Source: Mesorhizobium sp. 113-3-3 (lineage in GTDB: Bacteria; Pseudomonadota; Alphaproteobacteria; Rhizobiales; Rhizobiaceae). From it: a stretch of 64,000 nt of DNA. A program made the translations under genes and the position numbers. The stretch spans positions 2,236,501 through 2,300,500 of the forward strand of contig NZ_AP023243.1 in assembly GCF_016756495.1 (NCBI RefSeq), read 5' to 3'. Below, piece by piece: positions 25,677 to 34,209 of the stretch. A model generated the notes under the pieces. That model was not told where the DNA came from, ran no database searches, and saw nothing but the letters and a program-made list of their open reading frames with translations. Positions within the stretch are counted from its first letter, which is position 1. Every line of letters begins with the position of its first letter.

Positions 25677-26180
25677 ATGCGGAACACTATGCTGGGCTTC
25701 GCGGCACTTGCCCTGGTTGCATGCCAATCGGCTCCTGTGGAGCCGCAACCCGCCGCTGTCGAACCTCCGTCAGCTCCGGTTGTCGCTCCCCCTGCATTGG
25801 CTCCCGCGACCGCTCCTGCAGGTTCGACCATCATGGATCCATCCGTGACGATTACGCCGCCAGCGAAGGGCGTTCCAACAAAATACGCCGCTTTTTCGGG
25901 CATGTGGGCCGGGCGATTGGAGGGCACGTATGAAGCCAAAGTAGCCGTGCAGACGATTTCGCCAAACGGCAAGGTGACGGTCACCTTCGCGTGGGGCAAT
26001 CTGGGCGACAACAATCCGGGAGAGGCCGCCGGTGAAGGAAGAATTGTCGGGACCACATTGAAGCTCGGGCGCCTGCCGAATGGCGCCGACATCAGTTTGA
26101 CGATGTTGCCTGATGGCACGCTGGCCGGAACCTATGCGCTCGCCGGCCAAACCTACACGGGCGCGTTCACCAAGCAATGA
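25677..26180 (+). CDS. Putative outer-membrane lipoprotein, unknown function
   Basis: A 167-residue protein starting at the ATG at 25677 after a GGGGAG Shine-Dalgarno. The signal ends in a lipobox (ALVAC), so the cysteine at residue 18 should be acylated. A Pro/Ala-rich linker of about 35 residues follows, then a compact beta-rich domain (FSGMWAGRLEG, VTVTFAWGNLG, GRIVGTTLKLG, GTLAGTYALAG) resembling small barrel-like lipoprotein domains. A longer frame from 25623 has no support. Neighbours give no clue to function. Confidence 0.75.
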   Translation: MRNTMLGFAALALVACQSAPVEPQPAAVEPPSAPVVAPPALAPATAPAGSTIMDPSVTITPPAKGVPTKYAAFSGMWAGRLEGTYEAKVAVQTISPNGKVTVTFAWGNLGDNNPGEAAGEGRIVGTTLKLGRLPNGADISLTMLPDGTLAGTYALAGQTYTGAFTKQ

Positions 26181-26394
26181 TCAGGGAAGCGTCCGCATGT
26201 TCGCCGGGGACGGGCGGCTTGGCGAGCGACTGAGGGACGCTGACGCCGCTCGATGCAGGCTCTCGCGTAGCGCCGCGCCGATGACATTGGTGATCCACTG
26301 CGGCTCGCTCGCCGATAAACCGGCCAACCTCGTCGTCAACGCAAGTAGCTGGCCGCGATTGATCGCACCTGCCGCAAGCTCTGTCGTCGAGAAG

Positions 26395-26471
26395 TGGTAG
26401 CGGGAGAGGGACTTGAACCCCCGACCCCAGGATTATGATTCCCGTGCTCTAACCAACTGAGCTACCCCGCC
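26395..26471 (-). tRNA. tRNA-Met (anticodon CAT)
   Basis: The minus strand gives a complete 77-base cloverleaf with encoded CCA: acceptor GGCGGGG, D-arm GCTCAGTTGGTTAGAGC, anticodon loop ATCATAA, T-arm GGGGGTTCAAGTCCCTC and CCA end. The overall form fits elongator methionine tRNA. tRNA-Ile2 with a modified CAT anticodon cannot be excluded from sequence alone, but initiator tRNA is excluded by the normal D-arm and acceptor. Confidence 0.93.
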
Positions 26472-26712
26472 AGGGCGGCGAAAGGCCCGAAATCCGCCTC
26501 AAATCAAAAGGCATTTCGAGGCGTTCGCCAAGGTCGCGCGGATATAAGGTTGGGAGGGCGAGCCTGTCAAGCTTCGAAGCATTCCATATCGCCGCATATC
26601 CTCATTGCCGAAAAAAGCTTTGCCGTCTGGACATTTGGTTGCAAGCGCCGGGGTTGAGTTCGAAGGGGCACGTCGCTATGTCTCGGCCACGAGTTTTTAG
26701 AGTTTGAAACAG

Positions 26713-27678
26713 ATGAAGCCGCGCATTGCAGTCCTCGGTTGCGGATACTGGGGCAGCAACCATATCCGCACCCTCAAGGCGCTTGGCGCGCTGTACGCGG
26801 TTTCCGACGCCAACAAGGCGCGAGCCGAAGGCTTTGCCAGCGAACAGGATTGCCTGGCGATCGAGCCGGACCAGCTGTTCGGCCGGGACGAAATCGACGC
26901 CATCGTCATGGCCTTGCCGCCACAATACCATGCCGACCTTTCCGTGCGCGCCGCTGAAAGCGGCAAGGACCTGCTGGTGGAAAAGCCGATCGCGCTGACG
27001 GTGCCGGATGCCGAGCGCGCGGTGCAGGCGGCCAAGGACAATGGCCGCGTCTTCATGGTCGGCCATGTCCTGCGCTTTCATCCCGCCTTCGAGACGCTGA
27101 AGGGGCTGATCGACAAGGGCGAGCTCGGCGAAGTCCGCTACATCCACTCGCACCGGCTCGGCCTCGGCAAGTTCCACACCGAGAACGATGCGCTATGGGA
27201 CCTGGCGCCGCACGATCTGTCGATGATCCTGGCCATCACCGGCACCGAGCCGATCGAGGTGCGCGGCGAGGGCGCGGCACTCCTCGACAACCTCAGCGAC
27301 TTCGCACATCTGCACATGCGCTTTCCCAACGGCCTGCGCAGCCATCTTTTCACCTCGCGGCTCAATCCCTATCGCGAGCGGCGGCTGACCGTGGTCGGCA
27401 CCAAGGCGATGGCGGTGTTCGACGATGTCGAGCCATGGGAACGCAAGCTGGCCGTCTACCGCCACGCGGTCTGGCAGGACAGCGGCCAATGGGCCTTCAC
27501 CACCAACGAGCCGTCCTATGTCGCGGTCGCGCAAGGCATGCCGTTGACGCGCGAACTCGAGCATTTCATCCACTGCATCGAGACGCGGGCCGAGCCGCGC
27601 ACCAGCGGCGAGGAAGCAATCAGGGTGCTGCGCATCCTGACGGCGGGTACCGTCACCCACACCAAGTCGAAAGACTGA
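26713..27678 (+). CDS. Gfo/Idh/MocA family oxidoreductase
   Basis: A 321-residue NAD(P)-dependent sugar-type dehydrogenase. It begins MKPRIAVLGCGYWGSNHIRT with the GxGxxG-like nucleotide site and has the family motif VEKPIAL at about residue 95. The C-terminal sheet domain includes HDLSMIL with the histidine expected in catalysis. The ATG at 26713 is taken; a TTG three codons earlier is possible. It is alone between a tRNA and convergent mnmA. Substrate unknown. Confidence 0.9.
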   Translation: MKPRIAVLGCGYWGSNHIRTLKALGALYAVSDANKARAEGFASEQDCLAIEPDQLFGRDEIDAIVMALPPQYHADLSVRAAESGKDLLVEKPIALTVPDAERAVQAAKDNGRVFMVGHVLRFHPAFETLKGLIDKGELGEVRYIHSHRLGLGKFHTENDALWDLAPHDLSMILAITGTEPIEVRGEGAALLDNLSDFAHLHMRFPNGLRSHLFTSRLNPYRERRLTVVGTKAMAVFDDVEPWERKLAVYRHAVWQDSGQWAFTTNEPSYVAVAQGMPLTRELEHFIHCIETRAEPRTSGEEAIRVLRILTAGTVTHTKSKD

Positions 27679-27693
27679 GAAGGCGCCGACTGC

Positions 27694-28884
27694 TTATTCG
27701 GCGGGAATTTGCGCCGGCCTGGCCGCCAGCTTCGTCAGCATGGCCTCTGCCTCGGCGCCGCGCTCGGAGCGCTCGATAAAGCCGCCGCCGAAGACGCGCG
27801 CTTCGTTGCCGTCGTCGGAATAGAGCACGCAGGCCTGGCCGGGCGCGATCCCGGACTCGCCGTCGGCCAGTTCGACCGACGTCACGCCCGCGATGTGGCG
27901 CAGCACCGCCGGGCGCGGCGGCCTGGTCGAGCGCACCTTGGCGAACAGTTCGAGGCCGCCTTGCGGAATATCGCCAAGCGGCCCGTCGCCGAGCCAGTTC
28001 ATGTTGCGCAGGTAGATCTTGTGCGTCTCCAGCGCCTCGCGCGGGCCGACCACGACGCGGGCCCGTTCGGCATCGAGATGGACGACATAGAGCGGCTCGC
28101 CCGACGCGATGCCGATGCCGCGGCGCTGGCCGATCGTGTAGCGCAATATGCCCTCATGGCGGCCGAGCACGCGGCCGTCGATATGGACGATGTCGCCTGG
28201 ATTGGCGGCAGCCGGCTTCAGCTTGGCGATGATGTCGGAATACTTGCCTTGCGGCACGAAGCAGATGTCCTGGCTGTCCTGCTTGGCGGCCACCGTCAGC
28301 CCCATCTCCTCGGCTATGGCGCGAACCTGCGGCTTCGACAGGCCGCCCAGGGGAAAGCGCAGATAGTCGATCTGCGCCTGCGTGGTGGCAAACAGGAAAT
28401 AGCTCTGGTCGCGGTCGGCATCGACCGGCCGGTAGAGCGCGCGGTGGGTGCCGTTGGCGCCGGAGCGGATGTAGTGCCCGGTGGCGAGCGCGTCGGCGCC
28501 GAGTTCCTTGGCGGTGGCCAGGAGGTCGGCGAACTTCACCGTCTGATTGCAGGAGACGCAAGGGATCGGGGTCTCGCCGGCGACATAGCTTTCGGCGAAG
28601 GGGTCGATGACCGCCTTGCGGAAGCGCTCCTCGTAATCGAGCACATAGTGGGGAATGCCAAGCGTTTCGGAAACGCGGCGGGCATCGTCGATGTCCTGTC
28701 CGGCGCAGCATGAGCCGGCCCGGTGCGTGGCCGCGCCGTGGTCGTAGAGCTGCAACGTGACGCCGACGACATCATAGCCTTCGCGTTTCAACAGGCCGGC
28801 GACCACGGACGAGTCCACGCCGCCCGACATGGCGACGACAATGCGGGTGTTTTCGGGACGTCCGGGAAGGTCGAGACTGTTCAT
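27694..28884 (-). CDS. mnmA: tRNA-specific 2-thiouridylase
   Basis: This 396-residue enzyme adds sulphur to U34 of tRNA-Lys, -Glu and -Gln. The PP-loop ATP motif SGGVDSSV lies near residue 20, the first catalytic cysteine in IPCVSCNQ, and the second in DICFVPQG. The ATG at 28884 fits the family start; the frame extends upstream by 26 codons without support. It converges with the oxidoreductase gene, their stops being 15 bases apart. Length is normal. Confidence 0.96.
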   Translation of the reverse strand: MNSLDLPGRPENTRIVVAMSGGVDSSVVAGLLKREGYDVVGVTLQLYDHGAATHRAGSCCAGQDIDDARRVSETLGIPHYVLDYEERFRKAVIDPFAESYVAGETPIPCVSCNQTVKFADLLATAKELGADALATGHYIRSGANGTHRALYRPVDADRDQSYFLFATTQAQIDYLRFPLGGLSKPQVRAIAEEMGLTVAAKQDSQDICFVPQGKYSDIIAKLKPAAANPGDIVHIDGRVLGRHEGILRYTIGQRRGIGIASGEPLYVVHLDAERARVVVGPREALETHKIYLRNMNWLGDGPLGDIPQGGLELFAKVRSTRPPRPAVLRHIAGVTSVELADGESGIAPGQACVLYSDDGNEARVFGGGFIERSERGAEAEAMLTKLAARPAQIPAE

Positions 28885-29078
28885 GATGCTTTCATTCTGC
28901 GCGGCGTCTGAATGCCAATGTCGAGAATATAGGTCAAGCTTTCCGGCAGCGCCAGCTTGCAAGGCGATCGACGAATTGCGGGCGATCCGCCATCGGCCGG
29001 ATTTTTCCCAACCAATTCAACGCTTCCAGCCGGATGTTTCAAATGCCTGCGAAAAGACTAACGCGGCGTTCACGATCC

Positions 29079-29093
29079 TTACCTAGTCATTAG
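29079..29093 (+). promoter_or_regulatory. Possible CtrA box upstream of sciP
   Basis: TTACCTAGTCATTAG fits the CtrA pattern TTAA-N7-TTAA with the last base of each half changed. A weaker neighbour, CTAA-N7-TTCA, is at 29058-29072. Distance to the sciP start is about 80 bases. In Caulobacter sciP is CtrA-activated, which makes the site plausible but not proven. Confidence 0.4.
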
Positions 29094-29171
29094 GGTCTGC
29101 TTAGGCAATTTTTAAAGCTGTGGCGGTAACGTGGCGGGGATTGGGTCTTTGAGTTTTTTGTAGAGAGTACG

Positions 29172-29447
29172 ATGACCGATCTGGTTAGACCTAGAGTTAA
29201 GTATGTTATCGGGCCTGACGGCAGCCCTCTCACGATTGCCGATCTGCCGCCGACCAACACGCGTCGCTGGGTTATCCGGCGCAAGGCGGAAGTGGTCGCG
29301 GCGGTGCGCGGCGGGCTTTTGAGCCTTGAGGAGGCATGCCAGCGCTACAAGCTCACCACCGAGGAATTCCTGTCCTGGCAGGCGTCGATCGACGAATATG
29401 GCCTTGCCGGGCTGCGCACCACGCGCATCCAGCAATACCGGCACTAG
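29172..29447 (+). CDS. sciP: SciP, small CtrA-inhibitory protein (DUF1153)
   Basis: A 91-residue protein nearly matching the SciP family end to end: VKYVIGPDGSPLTIADLPP, then NTRRWVIRRKAEVVAAV, LLSLEEACQRYKLT and the end GLRTTRIQQYR. In Caulobacter SciP binds CtrA and DNA to repress CtrA-activated genes in G1 cells. Here it lies 2.4 kb from ctrA, in the same orientation. CtrA-like half-sites occur upstream (29079-29093). An intrinsic terminator follows at 29465. Confidence 0.96.
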   Translation: MTDLVRPRVKYVIGPDGSPLTIADLPPTNTRRWVIRRKAEVVAAVRGGLLSLEEACQRYKLTTEEFLSWQASIDEYGLAGLRTTRIQQYRH

Positions 29448-29464
29448 GGCCGGGCCGAAGATAC

Positions 29465-29492
29465 AAAAGGGCGCGGCATTCCGCGCCCTTTT
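29465..29492 (+). terminator. Intrinsic terminator after sciP
   Basis: AAAAGGGCGCGG (29465-29476), loop CATT, CCGCGCCCTTTT (29481-29492): a perfect 12-pair stem whose A and T ends let it work in both directions. It serves sciP and the convergent quinone reductase gene ending at 29517. Confidence 0.92.
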
Positions 29493-29516
29493 GCTTTTGG
29501 GGCGTGTCTTTGTTGG

Positions 29517-30443
29517 TCAGACCGTCAGCGCCACCTTGCCGATCGGTTTGGTGGCGAGGAAGGCGTGGGCAGCACCCGCTTCTTCGAGCGGGAAGCTTTT
29601 GGCCACATGGACGGTGAGCTTGTTCGCGTCGATCAACCGGCCAAGCTCCACCAGGCCTTCGCGGTCAGGCACGACGGACATGCGCTCGACGCGGATGTCG
29701 CGCGCGCTGGCCAGCGCCCTGGTGGCGTCGCTGAGGTTCAGCAAGGACACCAGCACGCCGCCGTTCCTGATGACCTTCAGCGAGCGTTCGGCATGCTCCC
29801 CGCCTATCGGGTCCAGTACCAGATCGATGTCGCTGATGCGGCTGGTAAAATCACCCTTGGTGTAGTCGATGATCTCATCGGCGCCGAGCTTGCGGACGAA
29901 ATCGAGCTTGTTGGGGCTGGCGGTGGCGATGACATAAGCGCCGCGCGCCTTGGCGATCTGCACCGCCAGATGGCCGACGCCGCCGGCCGCCGCATGCACC
30001 AGCACGCGCTGGCCCGATTTCAGTCCGCCATGGCGGACAAGGCCCTGCCAGGCGGTCAGGCCGGCCAGCGGCAGGGCGCCTGTCTGGATGTGGTCGGCTC
30101 GCTTTGGTTTCAGTGCGATCTCGTCGGCGGGCACCGCGGCGAGCTCCGCATAGGCCGCCGCCTGCTTGGGGAAATGCGGCATGCCGAACACCTCGTCGCC
30201 GACCTTGAGGCCGGTGACGCCGGCGCCCAGCGCCTCGACCGTTCCCGAAATATCCCAGCCGAGGATGAAGGGCGGCTCGCCAAGCAGCGGATAGTAGCCG
30301 CCGCGCACGGCGCCATCGACCGGATTGATGCCGGCCGCCTTGACGCGGACCAGCACTTCGCCGGCCTTGGGTGCGGGGTCGGGCTTGTTGGCAATGACAA
30401 GGACATCGGGTCCGCCGACGGAATTCTGGGTAACGGCACGCAT
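29517..30443 (-). CDS. NADPH:quinone reductase-like MDR oxidoreductase
   Basis: A 308-residue medium-chain reductase of the zinc-free quinone reductase type. It starts MRAVTQNSVGGPDVL and shows the nucleotide-binding motif AAAGGVGHLAVQIAKARG near residue 150; catalytic zinc cysteines are absent. It is divergently transcribed from a HxlR regulator whose operator-like repeat lies between them, which suggests the enzyme handles a quinone or electrophile sensed by that regulator. Confidence 0.92.
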   Translation of the reverse strand: MRAVTQNSVGGPDVLVIANKPDPAPKAGEVLVRVKAAGINPVDGAVRGGYYPLLGEPPFILGWDISGTVEALGAGVTGLKVGDEVFGMPHFPKQAAAYAELAAVPADEIALKPKRADHIQTGALPLAGLTAWQGLVRHGGLKSGQRVLVHAAAGGVGHLAVQIAKARGAYVIATASPNKLDFVRKLGADEIIDYTKGDFTSRISDIDLVLDPIGGEHAERSLKVIRNGGVLVSLLNLSDATRALASARDIRVERMSVVPDREGLVELGRLIDANKLTVHVAKSFPLEEAGAAHAFLATKPIGKVALTV

Positions 30444-30506
30444 GGAACCTCTCCTGCTTGGTTGGTGCCGCTATCATTTGGATAGTAATAGTCACTTGTC
30501 CAGTAT

Positions 30507-30529
30507 GTACCTTCGTGATATATAGGTAC
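30507..30529. promoter_or_regulatory. Candidate HxlR operator between divergent genes
   Basis: GTACCT-N11-AGGTAC is a perfect inverted repeat in the 89-base space between the quinone reductase gene and the HxlR gene, ending 4 bases before the HxlR start. HxlR proteins bind such dyads as dimers, so it is the best candidate for autoregulation and control of the reductase. Confidence 0.5.
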
Positions 30530-30532
30530 CTC

Positions 30533-30931
30533 ATGGATAGTGAAGACGCTTCTCCCTTTGGCTATGACGCATACCGGCGGACCTGCCCTTCGCACACGGT
30601 GCTGGAGATGCTGGCCAGCAAATGGGTCTACCTGGTGGTCTGCGCACTGCGCAAAGGCCGGCTGCGCAATGGCGAGCTTGCCCGAAAGCTCGAAGGCATC
30701 ACGCCCAAGATGCTGACGCAGACATTGCGGGTACTGGAGCGCGACGGCCTGGTGCGGCGCGAGATCTTCCCGGTCATTCCGCCGCGCGTCGAATATGAAT
30801 TGACCGAGCTTGGCCAGAACCTTGGGGCCCTTCTTACCCAGATCAGGGCATGGGCGGAGCAGCACGCGCCTGACATCAAGGATGCCCGCGCCAAGGCGAT
30901 TGCCGCACATGAAGGTGATTGGGCCGCCTAG
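30533..30931 (+). CDS. HxlR family transcriptional regulator
   Basis: A 132-residue winged-helix regulator beginning at the ATG at 30533 (MDSEDASPFGYDAYRR). The HxlR signature is clear: CPSHTVLEMLASKWVYLVV, ELARKLEGITPKMLTQTLR and LERDGLVRRE, followed by PPRVEYELTELG. A cysteine just before the core (RTCPSH) is the residue that senses quinones or electrophiles in YodB/QorR-type members. It is divergent from the quinone reductase, its probable target. Confidence 0.9.
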   Translation: MDSEDASPFGYDAYRRTCPSHTVLEMLASKWVYLVVCALRKGRLRNGELARKLEGITPKMLTQTLRVLERDGLVRREIFPVIPPRVEYELTELGQNLGALLTQIRAWAEQHAPDIKDARAKAIAAHEGDWAA

Positions 30932-31017
30932 ATCGGGGATCTCGCGGCAATTGCCGGGTTCGGCGCGATCGCTCGATGAGCCACGCGCCCGCGTCGATTA
31001 TGCGGATATCGGCCGGC

Positions 31018-31395
31018 TCAGCCGATCATGGCGCTGCGGCCGCCGGTTTCGGCGTCGCGAACCTTGGTGTCTCGCGATTCCAGCATTTCGGCCTTGGAAA
31101 GCTCCGCTTCAGCTTCGCCGAGTAATGATTCGGCAGCGCTTCGCTGCTGGGCGAGGTCGCTTTGCGAATTTCTGAGGTTGTCGCGGCGCAAGCGCGCCGC
31201 CTTGGCGAAGGTCGGATAGGCGAAATGATTGATGTCGGTGATGCCGGCTTTCTTTTCCTCGGCGGTGATCTGAAGCTCCAGTTCGACGGCCATGCGTTCG
31301 AACTCGGCGATCATCATGTCGAGCTGCAGCAGCTGCCGCCGCTTCTCATTCACCTGAAACTGTTTCAGCCGAACGAGGTTTTCACGTGACTTCAT
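31018..31395 (-). CDS. fliJ: FliJ-like flagellar export chaperone
   Basis: A 125-residue, almost wholly coiled-coil protein starting at the ATG at 31395 (MKSRENLVRLKQFQVNEK). The pattern LLQLDMMIAEFERMAVEL, then ITDINHFAYPTFAKAARL is that of alphaproteobacterial FliJ, a cytoplasmic chaperone/coupling factor of the flagellar export ATPase. It is divergent from ctrA and separated by 451 bases with CtrA-like sites. No other flagellar gene is in the window, so its assignment rests on similarity and on the known linkage near ctrA. Confidence 0.8.
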   Translation of the reverse strand: MKSRENLVRLKQFQVNEKRRQLLQLDMMIAEFERMAVELELQITAEEKKAGITDINHFAYPTFAKAARLRRDNLRNSQSDLAQQRSAAESLLGEAEAELSKAEMLESRDTKVRDAETGGRSAMIG

Positions 31396-31846
31396 GATTC
31401 GGTACTCCCGGAAACGCACACCCGCACATATCGTCCAAACCACCTGGAAAGGCCCAGGCGTTGCCCATGTCCACCGGCATCTCCCGAACTATGGGAAACA
31501 AAACCCTAAAGTTTTTTGCCGGCGGTAACCATTCGTTTACGGGCATTGTTAATCATACGGCTCAGGACTTAAGGCCGGGTAAAAATTCCGGCCGCCGAAG
31601 CGAAGGCGCGTCGATGAGTCCCTGGAGTCGCTTAGTCCAGGTTGTTAATGTGTTGCATTAGGAATTTGGGTATGAGATTCGTTATTAGATTCAAGAGGGT
31701 GTAGAAAGGGGTTAAAAAATCTGATACCGTCATGGACGGGAAATTAGGTTTTGTTAACCATTCAATGGCAGCCTCTGCACAAGGCAACCACTGCTCCGGG
31801 GCAGGACGGGTCGTGAAATGGTCCGGCAGCAGAAAAGGGGAATGAA
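31396..31846. promoter_or_regulatory. Divergent fliJ-ctrA control region with GANTC cluster
   Basis: This 451-base gap has no gene. Four GANTC sequences, the CcrM methylation target, lie within 77 bases at 31616, 31625, 31676 and 31688. TTAA or TTAACC elements resembling CtrA half-sites occur at 31645 and 31754-31761 (TTAACCAT), the latter about 90 bases before ctrA. Together they look like the methylation-sensitive and autoregulated ctrA promoters known in Caulobacter and Brucella. Confidence 0.7.
31754..31761 (+). promoter_or_regulatory. CtrA half-site TTAACCAT in ctrA promoter
   Basis: TTAACCAT, the extended CtrA half-site, is 86 bases upstream of the ctrA ATG. A TTAG sits six bases before it (31744-31747), one base short of the ideal N7 spacing. 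It may mediate autoregulation. Confidence 0.5.
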
Positions 31847-32542
31847 ATGCGTGTTCTGCTGATAGAAGATGACAGTGCAACCGCACAAAGCATCGAACTG
31901 ATGCTGAAATCGGAAAGTTTCAATGTCTATACGACGGACCTCGGCGAAGAGGGTGTCGATCTGGGCAAGCTCTACGACTACGACATCATCCTTCTCGATC
32001 TCAACCTGCCAGACATGTCCGGCTACGAGGTCCTGAGAACGCTTCGCCTCTCCAAGGTGAAGACGCCGATCCTGATCCTCTCCGGCATGGCCGGCATCGA
32101 GGATAAGGTGCGCGGCCTCGGCTTCGGCGCTGACGACTACATGACCAAGCCGTTCCACAAGGACGAGCTGGTGGCGCGCATCCATGCCATCGTGCGGCGC
32201 TCCAAGGGGCATGCCCAGTCGGTCATCACCACCGGTGACCTGGTGGTCAACCTCGACGCCAAGACCGTCGAAGTCGGCGGCCAGCGCGTGCACCTCACCG
32301 GCAAGGAATACCAGATGCTGGAGCTGCTCTCGCTGCGCAAGGGCACCACGCTCACCAAGGAAATGTTCCTCAACCACCTCTATGGCGGCATGGACGAGCC
32401 GGAATTGAAGATCATCGACGTCTTCATCTGCAAGCTGCGCAAGAAGCTCGACGCCGCATCCGGTGGCCAGAACTACATCGAAACGGTCTGGGGCCGCGGC
32501 TACGTGCTGCGCGAACCCGAAGATATCCGCGTCAGCGCCTGA
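31847..32542 (+). CDS. ctrA: Cell-cycle master response regulator CtrA
   Basis: A 231-residue OmpR-family regulator. The receiver domain starts [18 protein letters not shown], the phospho-acceptor aspartate is in [13 protein letters not shown] (about D51) and the switch lysine in DDYMTKPF. The winged-helix DNA-binding domain (about 125-225) includes [14 protein letters not shown] and [11 protein letters not shown], highly conserved in CtrA. It coordinates replication and division in alphaproteobacteria. The AAAAGGGGAATGAA ahead of the ATG is the ribosome site. Partners in the same window are sciP, chpT and eipA. Confidence 0.97.
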   Translation: MRVLLIEDDSATAQSIELMLKSESFNVYTTDLGEEGVDLGKLYDYDIILLDLNLPDMSGYEVLRTLRLSKVKTPILILSGMAGIEDKVRGLGFGADDYMTKPFHKDELVARIHAIVRRSKGHAQSVITTGDLVVNLDAKTVEVGGQRVHLTGKEYQMLELLSLRKGTTLTKEMFLNHLYGGMDEPELKIIDVFICKLRKKLDAASGGQNYIETVWGRGYVLREPEDIRVSA

Positions 32543-32580
32543 GCGGCGGGCATCGCCCGAATCATTGCCTTGTCAGACAA

Positions 32581-32605
32581 AAAACCCGGCTTCGGCCGGG
32601 TTTTT
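32581..32605 (+). terminator. Intrinsic terminator after ctrA
   Basis: AAAACCCGGC, tetraloop TTCG, GCCGGGTTTTT. It lies 38 bases past the ctrA stop and 36 bases before the end of the convergent response regulator gene, and can act in both directions. Confidence 0.93.
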
Positions 32606-32641
32606 GCCGTCATGGATCGGCAATGCGAGGGCCTTGCCGCC

Positions 32642-33010
32642 TCAGGCGGCGATTTTCAGGTTGCGAAAGCGCTCGAGCAGTTGCGGGCGATTGAACGGCT
32701 TCAGGAGATAGCCCTGGGCGCCGGCGCGTTTGGCTCGCATTATCGAGGCGATGTCGAGCTCGACCAGCGAGATCAGGATCTGCGGCCGTATCGGGCTTTC
32801 CATGGCGCGCACGCGGCGGATGAGGTCAACCGCCTGCACGTCCGGCAGGGCACCGTCGACGACGATGATGTCGGGCATGTCGGCGGCGCACATCTCCAGT
32901 GCGTCAAGCCCGCTGGCTGCTTCGATGACCACCATGTCGGAACCGCCCAGGATGCGTTTTGCAACCTTCCTGATGACGCTTGAATCGTCGACGAACATGC
33001 AGCGTTTCAT
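32642..33010 (-). CDS. Single-domain CheY-like response regulator
   Basis: A 122-residue receiver domain with no output domain. It starts MKRCMFVDDSSVIRKVAK; acidic pair D8-D9, phospho-acceptor aspartate in DIIVVDGALPD, and lysine in YLLKPFNRPQ are all present. It lies between ctrA and chpT, with the same orientation as chpT, and probably acts in the same phosphorelay or competes for phosphoryl groups from ChpT (inference). It is not CpdR by sequence. Confidence 0.88.
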   Translation of the reverse strand: MKRCMFVDDSSVIRKVAKRILGGSDMVVIEAASGLDALEMCAADMPDIIVVDGALPDVQAVDLIRRVRAMESPIRPQILISLVELDIASIMRAKRAGAQGYLLKPFNRPQLLERFRNLKIAA

Positions 33011-33235
33011 TTCCGGGTCCTCTTTGCCTCAGGGCAATCCGGTCGTGCGGGGCATCTGCCGATCACCCTAGGCCGATCTGGTAAAGAACCCGAAAAGCCT
33101 TTAGGTAAAATTTTTGGAAAGATGCCGCTGGAGAGGCTTTTCTTCGCGAATGCTTCGCTGCCGCTGCCGATTGAGCCGTCACGGCAATATTACGCCGTTG
33201 AAATACTTTGTTCTTCCGGCAAGCCGGCCGGACGC

Positions 33236-33865
33236 TCAGGCTGCCGAAAGCACGATTTCTTCCGCGGTCGCGTGGATCGATATCGTCATGCCGGCCTCGC
33301 GGGCCAGCAGCAGCGTGTAGTAGGGCTGCACCGAATGCGCGTCGATCGGCTCTTCCGGCTTGTGGCCGGAATGCAGTTCGAGGAATTTCGGCGGCACGCG
33401 CAGCATCGGGCCGCTTGCCGAAAGGGAAATGCGCGGCTCGGTTTCGAGATTCTCGAGGGTGACGACCAGCTTGCCGCCGCGCGGAATGGCGGCGTTGGCG
33501 ACCAGGATCAGGTTGAGCAGCAGCTTGACCTTGTTCTTGGGCAGCAGCGCGCGTGCCCCGTTCCAGGTCAGTTCCGGCTTCTCGTTCTTGAGGAAGGCGA
33601 TTGCCACCGCTTCGGCGTCGCCGGTGTCGATCAGCATGCCGGCGGAGCCTGCCGCGCCGAAGGCGATGCGGGCGAACTGCAACCGGGCCGAGGCGTTCTT
33701 GGCGCTCTGGCGGATGAGGCGCATGGCATCCTCGTCGGCGCCGCCCTCGTCAAGCAGTTCAAGCCCGTTGTTGATCGCGCCGACCGGCGAGATGATGTCG
33801 TGGCAGACGCGGCTGCACAGAAGCGCCGCGAGGTCAGGCGCGGAAAGGGTGAACAGATCGGCCAT
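33236..33865 (-). CDS. chpT: Histidine phosphotransferase ChpT
   Basis: A 209-residue dimeric phosphotransferase that passes phosphate from CckA to CtrA and CpdR. The ATG at 33865 gives MADLFTLSAPDLAALLCSR; upstream in-frame starts have no clear ribosome site. The phospho-acceptor histidine is in VCHDIISPVGAINNGLELL, followed by a degenerate ATPase-like C-terminal domain (LLLNLILVANAAIPRGG). It is 225 bases downstream of no gene on its strand and reads toward the response regulator gene. A typical ctrA-chpT neighbourhood of Hyphomicrobiales. Confidence 0.92.
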   Translation of the reverse strand: MADLFTLSAPDLAALLCSRVCHDIISPVGAINNGLELLDEGGADEDAMRLIRQSAKNASARLQFARIAFGAAGSAGMLIDTGDAEAVAIAFLKNEKPELTWNGARALLPKNKVKLLLNLILVANAAIPRGGKLVVTLENLETEPRISLSASGPMLRVPPKFLELHSGHKPEEPIDAHSVQPYYTLLLAREAGMTISIHATAEEIVLSAA

Positions 33866-34209
33866 CGGTGAAAATCCCTGCAAAATTCCACAATTCATGG
33901 CCGAGCGATTGATTGTCGCGCCTGCCCACACGAATCACGCTTCAACCCGAGGCTCTCTGAATACACAGCACTCGTATGTACAGCAACAAATCCGAAACTG
34001 TCGTCGGGGCAAATGGCGCGTTTGCGCGGGCTTTCAGCGCCGCGCGACCCCAAAAGCCAGCCTTCGAACCGCCATCTTCCTGTGGGAGTTAATGGTTGAA
34101 AAAGAATTACGGCATAGTTTGCCCCTAACAGTCATCCTTAACGGCCGCCTAAAGAGCCGGACCGGATGCGAGGCGTCGGCGAAAGTGCTCCATGACGGAG
34201 ATTGGAAGC
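33866..34209. promoter_or_regulatory. Divergent chpT-eipA intergenic region
   Basis: This 344-base gap holds the promoters of chpT (minus) and eipA (plus). A CtrA-like box lies at 34138-34152. A GANTC site (GAATC) occurs near 33933. No small gene was supported. Confidence 0.5.
34138..34152 (+). promoter_or_regulatory. Candidate CtrA box upstream of eipA
   Basis: TTAACGGCCGCCTAA is TTAA-N7-CTAA, one base off the CtrA consensus. It ends 57 bases before the eipA start at 34210. In Brucella eipA is reported to be controlled by CtrA, which fits. Confidence 0.55.

Noticed and set aside
26181-26394. Possible small gene between the lipoprotein and the tRNA
   Set aside because: Open frames on both strands lack ribosome sites and show no recognisable pattern; the stretch is 214 bases with nothing else evident.
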